Part shown: positions 13,673 to 25,400 of the stretch, in pieces | Layout of the letters: every line of letters begins with the position of its first letter | Numbering within the stretch: the first letter of the stretch is position 1 | Translations under genes and position numbers: made by a program | Assembly (NCBI GenBank): GCA_021029095.1 | Contig: JAJOHG010000034.1 | Coordinates: forward strand, 62,001 to 126,000 | Length of the DNA: 64,000 nucleotides | From: Phellopilus nigrolimitatus | Taxonomy: Eukaryota; Basidiomycota; Agaricomycetes; Hymenochaetales; Hymenochaetaceae | Direction of reading: 5' to 3' | Notes under the pieces: generated by a model | Seen by the model: only the letters and a program-made list of their open reading frames with translations | Told to the model about the DNA's origin: nothing | Database searches by the model: none

Positions 13673-14421
13673 TTAAACCTTGGCTGAAGGCGGCTTTTGC
13701 GGTGCCTCGTAGCCAGAGTATTGCGGAGGTGATTGTATGCCAGGGGGCGGTCCTTGTGGCTATTATTCGAAGTTGCCGAAAAGGACGATTCAGCGAGCAA
13801 TAAAGCGATGCCACGGTCAGGATGAGAATGATGTTAGAATAGAGTCCATCAGTGCTTATTCATATCCTGTTTCACATGGACGAAATGAACGTACGGGCGC
13901 ATAGCCGCCCTGGAAGCTTTGCGGATTATAATACCCCTGTCCAGCAGGTGGGTACTGCGGATACTGCGCACCAGCATTTGCGGGGTCATACGGCGAGCCT
14001 CCGTACGGGTACTGATTCCCATATGCGTTAGCTTGCTGCTGTTGCTGCGCAATGACGAACGCCTGGTTGGCGCGCATCATGCGCCGTCGACGCGTGATAC
14101 CAACTCCGATGGCAAGAAGAATGAACGCGACGACTTAACGATACAAATCAACGAGTAAGTCTGAGGAGCAACGAATATAGGCGAGAACAAGAACACACCG
14201 ATTGCGATAGCAATCCCGATGCGTGCACCATTCGAAAGGGTACAACGCTCTCTTCCAAACCTGTTCCGCGATAAGGTCAATGAAAAGTAACTCTTGATCT
14301 TCGATTATGCTTACTGGTCGACGAAGCATTCCGCCCGAGCCAAAGGCAGTGAAGATGCAGCCAACAACGCCAATGCTGTCCTCAATGCACCAGATCGTTC
14401 TCCCCGACACGAGCGGCACAT
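13673..14421 (-). CDS. Small single-pass membrane protein, RCR-like
   Basis: Reconstructed from three exons. Exon 1 starts at the ATG at 14421 and gives a signal-like segment (hydrophobic TALALLAASSLPLARA). The mature part begins ECFVDQFGRERCTLSNG, joined across an intron. A transmembrane helix IGIAIAIVVAFILLAIGVGI is created by the second splice and is followed by the stop-transfer RRRRMMR. The tail is rich in Q, P, Y and G (AQQQQQANAYGNQYPYG) and ends in SPPQYSGYEAPQKPPSAKV after a third intron. The Cys-x-x-D-x-x-GRxRC pattern before a membrane helix and a PY-rich tail resemble Rcr1/Rcr2 (Congo-red resistance, ubiquitin-ligase adaptors), but the match is only by pattern. An upstream in-frame ATG at 14523 is possible but would put a Thr-rich leader before the signal. 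Confidence 0.55.
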
Positions 14422-14761
14422 CGCATTCGTCGCCGTCGTTGTCGCCGTCGTCGTATCTGCTATTGACGTGGTCATGGTTGTGGTACGTGTGAGAGATTGG
14501 ATACGCTGAGACAGGCCAAGCATCTCGGCGTCATTGTCATAGAAGGGCGCGAGGCGGTGCAGTGCCAGATTCGGAGAGGCGATGGCAACGATGGCAGTGC
14601 AGCTGCTGCATTGTATTCGTGGGAAAGGTGTTCCGGAAGAGATTTGCTAGACCCTTAAGCACTGTGCTATCGAAGTCGAGTCTGACTAGGCTGAAAACAA
14701 TTACTGAAAACTTTGGCACCTGTGATCTCTTGCTTTTGCTAAGAAAAAATCACCTTACGCC

Positions 14762-16761
14762 ATGGGTCTTTTGGGACGGATCAGCAAGAAGGTGGACAAA
14801 GGGTTGGACGAAATCTTCAAGTCGAGTGTGCGTATGAAGCTGTCTCCATATGCAAACTGTATGAAGACTAAAGATGAGCAGGCAGGACCGTCTAGTTTAA
14901 ACCAGCCTTCAAAACCCGACGAAAAACGTGTCTCTCTGAAGCGCAAAACAGAGACCTTAGATGCAGACAAAATCTCGAAAAAGTCTCGCGGTTCTGACGC
15001 CGACGGAAAGCGAAGAAAATCTGACAAGGAGAAAAAAGGGGGAAGGAAGAGCCATGATTCTGTAGAAGAGGAAAACGAAGAAGATGAGTCTGCAAGCGAG
15101 AACGAATGTGTCGAGCTGGAAAACGCGCACGTCGCCTCCGACTCTACTTCAGAGGACGATGCGCCTGTTCCCGAGCACGAATCTTTGACAAAGTCGAATC
15201 GGAGGAAAAGGGATGCCGTGAAGAAAGCTAAATATGTTCCGGAAAGCGAAACGCGAGAGCAGCGCAACGCTAGGAGCGTATTTGTCGGTAATTTGCCCGT
15301 GCAAGTTGTTACAAGCCGGGTGGGTATCTTTTCCTCATAATCCAGTCGTTCGTTTCATTCATAAATTTGCACATTGTACAGCCCTTGGCGAAACAGCTCA
15401 GACGCCATATCTTGTCCCATATACCATCAGCAAACATTGAGTCTATTCGCTTTCGCTCCGTTGCCTTCCAGAACCCCACTTCCGCACTCGACCTCGACGC
15501 CGACGAGTCTACCTCAGCAAAACAGCAACGCCAGCAAAAGCGTACCGCCGATTGGCGTGACCAGAGCGGCGGCTCGAAGAAGGACAACGAGGAGGCAGCA
15601 GAAAACAAGAAAGGCGAGAAAACGTACTTGACGCCCGCACAGAAACGGCGCCTCGCGGCGATCAAGGGCGACTTGCACGCACACACAGGCGCCACGACAA
15701 ACGCTTACATTGTCTTTGCGCACCCCATTCCTCACGGCGCGGGGTCGAATGTCCCTCGCAAAGAGGTGATGGATCCCTTCGATGCAGCGCGCGAGGCGGT
15801 GAAGAAGTGCGATGGAACCCAATTTGCAGATCATACGATCCGTGTGGACCTCGTGCGGAAGGCGGCGGGGGACTTGGAGGCGAAGGCAAAGGAGGGTGAC
15901 GGAGGTGCGCTGACAGACCCGAAGCTGAGCGTCTTCGTAGGCAATCTTGACTTCGCGAGTGGGGAGGACGAGGTCCGGGCGTTTTTCGAGAAGGTGATGT
16001 GCGAGGAAAGGGGGAAGCCTGATTTAGTAGTCAAGGCGGACGCTGGGAATGATGAGGATGAAGAAGACGAAGAGGAGGAAGATGAAGAGCAGAGCGATGA
16101 GGAGAAAACTAAGGCAGAAGGGAAGCAAAACGCAGATGTCCTCCAGAAACCCACGTGGGTCACTCGCGTACGCGTTGTGCGCGATCGCGAAACGCAGCTC
16201 GGGAAGGGGTTCGCATACGTGCAATTCTCTGTAGGGTTTCAAGTCAAACAGCTCGATTGTTTTCGCTCACTTTGTTAATGACAGGACCGCAACTGCGTCG
16301 ACGAGGTTCTCGCGGTTGAGCCCGAAAAGCTAAAATTCGCGAAGCGACCGTTGAGGGTGCAGCGCTGCAAGACACACTCCGGCCCGCTGACAAAACCAAA
16401 ACCGCAGCAGACTCCAAGGGCCTCCGCCGGCGCCACTTCCGCGCCTCGTTCTCGTGCGGCACCCGCATTCAGACCGGTGGCGCTCCCGAAGGGCGATCCG
16501 ACGCTTGGCACGCGCCTCGCTGGGCTCCCGAAGGAATCGCGCAAGGAGGCGAAGGCCACGGACGCTGCGCGTGTCGCGAGGCGGCTAGCGAAGAAAAAGG
16601 CACGCATAGCGCTGGAGAAGGCGGGTGTGAAGGATGGCGGCGGGAAGGAGCGCGTACGCGAGCGGAAGGAGAGAAAGGGCGCGGTGAACACGGGCAGGAA
16701 GGATGGGAAGAAGAGGGTGCGGAGTGAACGGAATGTGGAGAAGAGAAATGCGAAGAAATAA
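14762..16761 (+). CDS. nop12: Nop12-like nucleolar RNA-binding protein
   Basis: Ribosome-biogenesis factor (yeast Nop12, animal RBM34) acting on pre-25S rRNA in the nucleolus. Three exons: 14762 to about 15320, about 15380-16230 and about 16284-16761. The N-terminal part is highly charged (K/E/D-rich, nuclear-localisation like). The first RRM starts at RSVFVGNLPVQV and is interrupted by an insertion typical of this family. The second RRM starts at LSVFVGNLDFASGEDEV, has a long acidic insert (about 16050-16110), then RVVRDRETQLGKGFAYVQF. The tail is Lys/Arg-rich. No frame break is seen. The first intron falls inside RRM1 (after VVTSR) and the second directly after RNP1 of RRM2. Confidence 0.9.
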
Positions 16762-17316
16762 AGCGGGTGTATCGATGGGCGTTTTGCTCTCCTTCTTTGG
16801 TTTCAATGTAACTTTTTTTCGAGCAAAAACAATGTTGGTTAACTAGACTTTAATTTATTATACTGCAAGTGACTGATTCATTCGCTCCCGAAACAAACCG
16901 TGGAAATTCTAGAGACGTTATCATGTGTGCCGGCCTGACGCAAAATAGCGAGATTTGTTGTTTTGCAAACTGGTGGGTGTAGAAAATGACGAACCGCGTA
17001 AGCGATTTGGCGCTGCGGTTCGTCATTCTCTAATCACACTTGAAATATGCCGGAGGTTTTATTCCCGTGACAGATGACCAGAAAAAGAGGATAGATTGGA
17101 CCAGAATAACGGTATGGAAAGTAGATACAGCGACGAGACACAAAAGATCAATGCTGAGGCAAAGTAAACGTGGGTAAGAACCGAAACGCGAGATAAAAGT
17201 AAAACGGTGCTGCGGCGGGTGTCAGAATCGCGAAGATACTACAGTCATACGAAAAAGGGCTTACATATCCCTACTTCTTCTGGAACTCGCACCTGATACC
17301 CCTCCTTTTACATCGC
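16762..17316. other. Convergent intergenic region, Nop12 and kinase
   Basis: Both flanking genes end here. It holds a perfect hairpin at 16985-17027 (separate entry). Nothing else is recognised. Confidence 0.5.
16985..17027. repeat. Short perfect inverted repeat (13-bp arms, 17-nt loop)
   Basis: Arm AATGACGAACCGC at 16985-16997 is repeated as its reverse complement at 17015-17027. The bases just before it, GGTGGGTGTAGAAA, match the start of the MITE at 55547 (CAGGTGGGTGTAGAAAG). This may therefore be a tiny deletion derivative of that family, or a transcript-end hairpin between convergent genes. Confidence 0.6.
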
Positions 17317-19301
17317 TCACAATCGAGACTGAATTCGCTGCGACTGAATTCGCTGCGGGCAAATGAGACCAATCTTTTCACATCGCTTACATGAGGGATC
17401 AAGTTTGCTAGCAACAACGACGCACTGCATATCGAATTTTTAAGCATTCTAATTACTTGCATCAAATGAGAGTTGCTTACTTTCACGCGCTTATCCCTAC
17501 ACCTAAGGCATGGGTTGCGGTTTATGGCCTTTCTCGGGATGCGGGTCAGAAGCAGGTCGTTTTTTTCCACCAGATCAAAAGTCTGTGTTGTCGGGGGGTC
17601 ATAAGCTGATGTTCCTAAAGGATAAGCGCGGCGACCGGGAGTCTCAGATTGAGCGTTCGTGTTAATTCGAGGATATACAATGCGCTCTGCGCCGCCGTTC
17701 GGTGGCATCTCTTCCCCAGGACGATGCAATGGTGCCCCGAAATGAGGCGCCGCAGCATCGCGCCGATCGTAGAAGTGTACGTGCGTGGTGAAGGATGCAT
17801 TACTCCTTGGTGATGGACGGAAAAGCGACCAAGGTAAAAACAGTGGCGGTAGAGAAGTGGTTGCAGGCAATTTGTTGTTCGGACTGTAGGAAACAACGCC
17901 AACGGGAATGCGGGGCATATCAATGGACTTGACATCTCCTTCCACAATTCCTCGTCGCGCATCCGAGTCTGTGCCTTCAACGGGATGTATGGCTTCTGTC
18001 ATACTGATAGGCGAGGATGTAGACATGAGGCGCTTGCTTTCACTTGAATAAGAATCGCCTCCATAACTCTCTGTTAAGTCTTGCTCCAATGCTTCACGTA
18101 TGTCGGCAACTATATCGGGTATTGCTGGTCGTTCAATCGGATCCGGTTTCCAGCATTTCTGACACAGTTGCATAAAGAGCAGATTGAGAGCATCCTTAGC
18201 AATAAATTCTTCGGGAAGACGAGGGGTATCTCCCTTCGTTATTGCGGACAAAACTACTAGATCGCGCTTGATATCGGAGTATGGTGGCTCTCTGGTAAAC
18301 AATTCCTGATTTTTTGGCGGTCATTGAACAGCAGATTTTAGAGAAAGTATCTGTGATACTCACTAGGACTGTCATTCCGAATGCCCATACATCAGACTCC
18401 TTCGAATGAGTGATCAACAGCTGATCATCAGATCCTACTTTAAGCAGCTCTACTGCTATATAACGTAGTGTACCCTTCAGGTCTCCGGTAAGAGAGCTGC
18501 TCATACGTGAAGTGAAGAGCATACGAGAAATTCCGAAGTCGCATATGAGCGGATGGCCCGAGAATGATATTAAAACATTATCCTATCACAAGAGCGGTGT
18601 AATTACTACCAGATCAAAAATAGTGAATTTCAAATACACACAGGTTTGATATCAGAATGAATGACATTCTTCGAGTGAAGATATTCCAAGCCGAGAGCTA
18701 TGCCCAAGATCTGCCAGAATTATAACATTGTTAGAGCAGGGATACATATACGTATGCATTGACGCTTCACCATTTTCGGAAGGTCACAATTCGGATGCAC
18801 CTTGATGTACTTCAAGGCAGTACTATTTTCCATCCACTCAGAAACCAAAGATGGGTAGTTATCGTCTTCAAAGAAGTAGCCAAGAAGAGGGAGGACATGA
18901 GCGTGGCGGAGGTTTGACCAAATGCGTATCTCTTTCGCTAGGACCTGCAGAGAAAAGTTGTGTGCATCTATGCAGATTCCGAAAAAGGAGCTTAAGAGAA
19001 AATACCTTTTGGAATTTCCTATTGCCGAGGACGTGCACGCGGAGTCTTTTAACGGCAACTTTTATTACACGCTCAGATTCATGCTCAGATTTGGAGGAAT
19101 AGGTTCCAACGAAGACATCACAATAACCCCGTGAGACTTCAAAACCGGGCTAATATTGCTGATCTTTCCTGTCAGGTCCAGATGCGACAGCTTCGCCAGA
19201 GATTCTTGTAAGATCAGGTTCCAGCGGGACGCTGTTGAAAGTCTGTTGTTGTCATCGCGTAGCGAGCTTGAAGGATCCTGGCGAACGGCGGTCGAATCCA
19301 T
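17317..19301 (-). CDS. TKL-type protein kinase with C-terminal Zn2Cys6 cluster
   Basis: The kinase part has the VAVKRLR lysine, FFEDDNYPSLVSEWME hinge region, catalytic loop VIHSDIKPDN (HSD instead of HRD), LICDFGISR, and LRYIAVELL. These are typical of the agaricomycete tyrosine-kinase-like expansion. The C-lobe continues through KESDVWAFGMTV and CWKPDPIERPAI. A Pro/Ser-rich linker of about 150 residues leads to a last splice (donor after RDKRVK). This creates C-x2-C-x6-C-x10-C-x2-C-x6-C, the complete spacing of a fungal binuclear zinc cluster; the stop is at 17317-17319. If the last intron is retained the frame runs on to 17271 and ends in CERCKRRGIRCEF. About seven introns. One base seems missing in a C4 run at 19127-19130 (between SHG and YCDVFVGTY). 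The glycine-rich loop is poorly conserved. The kinase call is firm; the zinc-cluster function is inference. Confidence 0.8.
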
Positions 19302-20265
19302 CGTTCAGCTAGAAAGTGAAGAGGTTAAAGCAGAAGGCAAAAGACATCGCGCGACTGAGTCGTGTCCTTGACCAGATTGAAGCGGTGCACGTTGAGTGCT
19401 TATTGCGGCTGCGTTTGGCCGCGTTACAGCCGTTTGCGAAAACCCAAGATTGGATATGTGGGATGTCCACGTATTAGGAGGGCAGCCAAGCGTGTGTGAC
19501 TAAGGTTTAATCTGAGTTTTACCATGCAGAGGAAGAGGATTGCGAGATAGGTTGCGAGAGCAGCCATCACGATCAATTCTCACGGAAGAGAGGACACAGC
19601 CACCCTTAAAAAGTCACGAGTGCCCACATATTAGGGGGCAGCGGAGTCAAGACGAAAGCTGTATCCTTGCTTCCTTGTCGCACTTGAATCGACATTTGCG
19701 CCCTTGTCCAAGAGCTTGATTTCTCGAGCTGCGATGCAGTAAAATCCCGCAAGCCGCATGTACACGTACATGTAAATGCTATGGACGACGCAACGATCTC
19801 AATCAAGCCCGCTGAACGAGAACATGAATTAAAGCTGCTTTATAAGGCACCGGACTCTACCGGAAAAAAGGAATGTGGCTGACGCTCCATCCCAATCACG
19901 AAGTCTTCTCCTAGAAAGCCGACAATTCAAATCGGTCTGGCAGTAAATGATCGATTATTCGAAGGTCAGAACTACTGCTACCGGTGCACATGTCCATGTG
20001 AATACAAGGAAACTACAACTACTAGAAGTCCTTTCTAAGTCCATCCATGCTTTTAAGGTAACGCGATAACGGATAAGCGTCCCAGTGTCCAAGTGTCCCA
20101 TGTGCGAAAGAAAAGAAGAATATATGTACAGTTGGAAAGTCCAGATGTGAAAAGTGGTTGAGGGGTCGTGAGGAGTGCATCATCACAGGAGTCTTGCATC
20201 AGAAAGTGAAGGGAAGTCATCGCACATCGTGAATCGCGATTAGAGTGGGCGGAGCGCGCGTCAGC
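19302..20265. other. Intergenic with degraded repeat fragment
   Basis: Between the kinase start and the 3' end of the Kre9-like gene. It contains a degraded copy of the modular repeat at 19450-19650 and nothing else recognisable. Confidence 0.45.
19450..19650. repeat. Degraded fragment of the modular repeat family
   Basis: Starts with GATATGTGGGATGTCCACGT followed by ATTAGGAGGGCAGCCAAGCG, a diverged form of the left end of the copies at 21451 and 45670. At about 19621 a second left-end-like stretch, TGCCCACATATTAGGGGGCA, follows in the same orientation. Probably a relic with internal deletion. Confidence 0.6.
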
Positions 20266-20810
20266 TTATGCGCTCGATGCCGCGGATATGGTGAAGTTCG
20301 GGCTGAAGTTGCCGGAGTCTCCAAAGACTGCGCGAAGAGGCGTCAGCGCCAAGCGGCAGTCGGAGCGTACGGAACATATAGTACTCACGAACGAGCTCGT
20401 AGTCAGAGTCGGGTGCGATGTCCGGAACGGTGATCTCGACATGTCCGTCTGTGAGGTTGAAGCCCGAGGCCAACGGATCCTCTGCATCCCGAGGTCAGCG
20501 CTACCGATTCAAAGAGATCCAGAACGAGACAAGACGTACGCGTGCTTCCAGGGCCCTGGGACAGGGTCAGCCCGTCCTTGCGGAGCCAGATCTGGCCGGT
20601 GGGGTTCGTGATCTGCTTGGGCTCCGAGGTGAGGTCCCACGTGACGTTGTAGCGCTCGCCGACCGACCAGACCGTGCCGAAGACCGGGTAGGTCACGCGC
20701 GGCGCCCAGACGTCGCGCGGCTGCAGTGCGAGGGGCAGGGCGCGCGCGAGGGAGAAGAGGGAGAGGAGGACGGCGAAGAGCCCGAAGAGGACGCGCGGCG
20801 CGGAGAGCAT
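20266..20810 (-). CDS. Secreted Kre9/KNH-like cell-wall protein
   Basis: Three exons encode about 165 residues. The start at 20810 gives a signal peptide (LFGLFAVLLSLFSLARA). The mature part has the Kre9/KNH N-terminal-like signature: VTYPVFGTVWSVGERYNVTW, SEPKQITNPTGQIWLRKDG, then after the first splice QDPLASGFNLTDGHVEITV and PDIAPDSDYELVLFGDSG. It ends FSPNFTI-SAASSA with the stop at 20266. Family members are extracellular and linked to beta-1,6-glucan or wall assembly. Unlike many relatives it has no Ser/Thr-rich GPI tail, so it is a short soluble form. Divergently arranged from the ceramidase gene, with about 1.6 kb between the two starts. Confidence 0.8.
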
Positions 20811-21450
20811 TGTCGTGGTCGTGAGTGTGTCGTGAGCGGGCTAGGGAGGGAGGTGGGTGGGAGTGATCGATGGAAGAGGTATGTTGCTGGCTATGTTGCT
20901 GGCCTCTTCTTATATATACATGTATTCGGCGGCCATACGGCGAGAACCTGCGCAGTGAGAATGGGCAGAAGTCCCCGCGGCCGAGCGTTCCCGAACGTTC
21001 TGTCATGGAATTGAAATGCAGTGTGCAAGCCGGTGCCGCCCACGATCTCGACCCGCACCGCGTGACGTCGTCGGGCTCCTATATGTTTCATGACAGTCAA
21101 TCGGCCTTTGTCAGCGACACACGATGGCATATCGAGTCCGAGTCCGAGGCCACATGGCCCGAAAAAGTGTCACTGCAGTAGAGGGCCGTGCAGATACGGT
21201 GTTTGAGTCTAAGGGCCGCGGGCTGTTCAGACAGGGGAGAAAGAGAGGTTTTGCACGTGAAATCCGCGGGATCGGCAGAGATCGGCATTTAAATTGATCA
21301 TGATCGGCAATCATCTTCCGGAGAATGCCGGTGCCGCACTTGTCCAACGCGTTCTAATTTCTCAGCCCTGCGCACGTTGTTGGTCGAGACTAAACTTAGC
21401 CATCTCCTGCAATACACAACAAACTCTGTAACCCAATTCAAGCCCCAAAA

Positions 21451-22030
21451 TGGATTTATATGTGGGGTGCCCACATATTAGGGGGAGCGAAGCGTGTGAC
21501 TAAGGCTTATTCTGAGCTCTTTCATTTTAGTTTCACGTCACAATCCCAGGTCACGTGATACGTTTTAGGGAGGCGGTAAGCCCTATTTTTTTTTCTCACC
21601 AGACCTTATTTAACTCTATACGTAGAGTGGAAGATTTATTTGCTAAGATCAGGAGTTGAAGTGTGGAAGGAGGAAAGGAAGAGGAGAGAGGAAGTAAGCA
21701 TCAAGCATACATGCAGTGTCTCGCAGGTGGCAGCCTCATGCGGGTGGTCACATGATTGACTTTTGGGAACCCTATCCTGGTAGTTCTCTCCCCAAAGATT
21801 TTTTATTAAATCTTTTGTAAGCAAAAGAGCAAGATTTATTCGCTGGGCCCAGTAGTTCAGGTTTTTTACGGAGGGCGGAAGAGAAAGACAAGGGAGATAG
21901 CGTGCATGCCTCTCGAGGCATGCCCCGTTATGGGCAGTTCTCACGGGGGGTCACACAGCCACACACGACATGTCACGTGATAGCTTTTTGGGAGCCTACC
22001 CTGGTAAACGTGAGCTTCGTTCCTAATAAC
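21451..22030. repeat. Modular non-coding repeat, copy A (MITE-like)
   Basis: About 580 bp, homologous over its length to copy B at 45670-46396. The left end forms a hairpin (TATGTGGG-GT-GCCCACATA), followed by ATTAGGGGGAGCGAAGC. The right end carries the inverted partial match GAGCTTCGTTCCTAATAA. Internally, a module of about 200 bp recurs: GTCACRTGAT (an E-box-like palindrome), a TGGTAA or GGTAAG box, then AAAATTTATTTGCT and a purine-rich GGAGG tract. No open frame of note. Probably a non-autonomous mobile element. Confidence 0.7.
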
Positions 22031-22157
22031 AGACTCTCTGCCTGATTCTAATTCACGGAAGAAACTCTCAAACCTGCCACAATATTCAGGTATTTCAAAA
22101 CCAGACTGCCAGTGGACGAGCAGAACCGGACTTATCTGGAGCCGAGTCTTTCATTTG

Positions 22158-22200
22158 CATCCTGCTTCTCGCATTTACATCCTGCTTCTCGCATTTACAT
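22158..22200. repeat. Tandem duplication of about 22 bp
   Basis: The unit CATCCTGCTTCTCGCATTTA occurs twice in direct succession about 220 bp upstream of the ceramidase start, with a looser half-copy just before it. Confidence 0.7.
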
Positions 22201-22414
22201 TGTAGTTCTCGGACAATCCATCTTTCCCACCTGCCTACCTTGGAGCTTATAACGACTGTCTAATTCAGTGGCATCAAAAAAACCCATTGCTTGCAGCGAA
22301 GGCAGCGCGGAGCGCGTGGTCAGTGCAGCTTCACTTCTAGCCTGCCGTTCTATCATATGGACGCTTACTTCTGATACAAAGTAAGCAGCTTTATAGCTGC
22401 AGCATTGTACAGCT

Positions 22415-25400
22415 ATGCCCTCCGTCACCCTCCTCGTCTTCAGCGTCCACTACATGACCATGGCCCTCGTCGAGGTCGTGCAGAGGGCCTTCGTGTGTCT
22501 GACTGTCTTCCTCGCCACAGGCACGGTGTTTCCTCATGGGTCGCGTATAGCAGGCGTTCAGGCGCAGTACTTGCTGGGGCTAGGCGTAGGTGATGTTACA
22601 GGGTGAGCAAAAGAAAACAAAAACAACGAACGTGCCGTTTTTTCGTGTCAGCGCTGACGTCATGAAAGACCCGTCGTCGAGACGAACATGATGGTACATA
22701 TCTTGTGCTCACTCTGTCTTGCTTTAACGCGCTCACCGACGCGTCAAATGAAAAGGGATACGCCAGCCTCGCCCAGACCGACACGGGTCTGCACATGCGG
22801 CAGCGCAGCCGCGCGTTCATCGTTGCCGATGCGTCCGACACGTCCAATCGCGTCCTCCTAATCAACTCAGGTGCGCACACACCGCCTCCCCCTCCCACAA
22901 CAATCCTTCAATCCTCATTCAAATAACGCGTCCACACGGCAGACATCGCCATGGGTGACACGGGCGTGCGGCGCACGATCGTGGCCGAGCTGGGCGCGCA
23001 GTACCCCGGCGTGTACACGAACGAGAACATCGCGTTCGTGGGCACGCACCAGCACTCGGGCGTCGGCGGGTACCTCGAGGACCTGCTCCCGCAGCTCACC
23101 GCGCTCGGGTACGTCAACCAGTCCGCGGCCGCGATCGTCAAGGGCTCGGTCCGCGCGGCGCAGCGCGCGCACGCGAGCCTTGCGCCCGGCAGCCTCAGCA
23201 TCGGGAACACGTCCATCGTCGACGGGAACCTCAACCGCAGCCCGTATTCGTATCTCCAGAACCCCGCGGACGAGCGCGCGATGTACCAGTACGACCAGGA
23301 CAAGGACATGACGCTCGTGCGGTTCGACGACGCGGATGGGAATGCGCGGGGGTTCTTGTCGTTCTTCGCGGTGCACGGAACGAGCTTGTATGAGAACAAT
23401 ACTCTTGTTAGCGCGGATAACAAGGGCATGGCGGCGTACTTATACGAAAGTGCGTGCTGCGCGACTCGTCTCTACGTTTTACTCATTGTGTTCTTAGATA
23501 TGGTCGAACCGGATGCGATGCCGGGAAATACTTCCTTCGTCGCTGGTTTCGTCCAAGGTAAATACGTTCTTTTTGTCATCTTGCTAGGTCTGAATCGATA
23601 CTTCACGCAGCAAATGTCGGCGACACCAGTCCAAACACGTACGTGCTCTCTTCGCGCTCACCAAAGTCAATAACAAACAGATATCTCTTCCAGCCTCGGC
23701 GCATACTGCGAGAGCCCGGGCGAAGCATGGGACGGGCAGCTCTGCGAGTTCGAGCACTCGACGTGCGGGAACAAGACCGAGGACTGCCACGGCCGGTGAG
23801 GCTTCCATGCATCTTGCGGATTTGCGTGCAGACCGACCGAGACTAAAGGCTGTTTGGCGTTACAGCGGGCCCGGGTTCCGCATCTCCGACTTCGCGTCGA
23901 ACGAGATCATCGGGGGCCTGCAGTTCCAGGCCGCGCAGACGATCATGGGCCAGGCGCGCACGGCCATCTCGGGCCCCGTGAAGAGCGTGCATACTTACCT
24001 CAACATGTACGTATATGTATTTGAACGCTCTCATCTAGGGCTCTTGCTTTTTTATTTTTATTATTACTGATTTCATTTGCGAATAATTTTGATATATAGG
24101 TCATTCCACTCGTTCACGCTCCCGAATGGGACGACCGTGCAGACGTGTCCTCCTGCTCTGGGTGGGTTCTTGTTTATTCATACTCATCAAGATTGTTGGC
24201 TCAAGTAATTCATCTTAGGCTTCGGGTTTGCTGGTGGCACGACGTGAGCACTGTTTTCAACTTGGCGGGCTTTACAGACTATGGTGGGTTACTGACTTGG
24301 GTGATCAGCGACGGCCCGGGCGCATTCGACTTCATACAGGGAGATAATTCCTCGGATCCGCAGTGCGTTTTGCCTCTTTCTTCTGTGTTGTTCACTCTAA
24401 ATCCGGCCGACCATCCTCTTAACGATGATCGTTCCCAATGTAGGAATCCGTTCTGGGAGATCGTGAAAGGTAAGATGGGTCTTTCACGTCGATATGAAGG
24501 TTTCATACTCACGGATTCGTTTGCACAGGGTTTGTTACGCCGCAACCTAATGCTGAGCAAGCGGCGTGTCATTACCCGAAGCCGATCCTGTTGAACACCG
24601 TATGTGTTGATTTCTCGATTCCTCCGTGCTGTGGAGGCGAAATCTGACTGAAAAATCAAGGGTTACGCGCATTTGCCGTATGAATGGAGCCCTTCAACGG
24701 TCGATATCCAGATGCTGCGAGTCGGCCAGCTCGTCATCCTGGTCATACCCGGCGAGTTGACGACGATGTCCGGCCGGCGGATTCGGTGAGCCATTTCCAC
24801 TTGCAAACGTAATTTAGTCTTCGTACTTGATGTATGAATTAGGAACGCCGTCCGCGCGGAGCTCATCTCACAGGGCGTCATTGGCGACGACGCGTACGTA
24901 GTCGTCGCCGGCCCGGCAAATACGTACGCGCACTACATCGCGACGCGCGAAGAGTACAGCGTGCAGCGGTACGAGGGCGCGTCAACGCTGTTCGGGCCTT
25001 GTGCGTAGCCCGGTTCTCCGAACGAACCCGTAGCTCGCGTCTTGTTCGCTTCAGCTGACTCGCCTTTTTTGTATTTTCGCATCTGTCTGCAGTCACGCTA
25101 GACGCGTATATCGACAAGTATACGAGCCTCGTGCCCTTCCTCGCCTCCAATGCGACGGGTACGCCCGCTTCGGATGCTGCGCCTGCCGAGCAGACGTCGA
25201 AGGCTATTTCTCTTCAGGTTTGTTATCGGGCATGCGCCTCGCGATTTTTTTTTTTTGTTTCTCATGTGAATTAATTTTGTAGACGGGCGTCATCCAGGAC
25301 AACCCGCCGATCTTCAAGAGCTTCGGCGACGTGCTGGCGGACGTGAACGCGTCGTACAGCGCGGGCCAAACCGTGCAGGCGCAGTTTGTCGGGGCGAATC

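Larger units (their letters stand above)
20811..22414. other. Divergent intergenic region with full-length repeat copy
   Basis: Shared upstream region of the Kre9-like and ceramidase genes. It holds the modular repeat copy at 21451-22030 and a direct duplication at about 22158-22200. No gene seen. Confidence 0.5.

Noticed and set aside
15309..15834. Long minus-strand open frames opposite the Nop12-like gene
   Set aside because: They mirror a GC-biased real coding sequence; no domains, and the plus-strand gene explains the openness.
22871..23376. Arg/Ser/Thr-rich plus-strand frame and minus-strand frames in the ceramidase region
   Set aside because: Out-of-frame shadows of the ceramidase exons.
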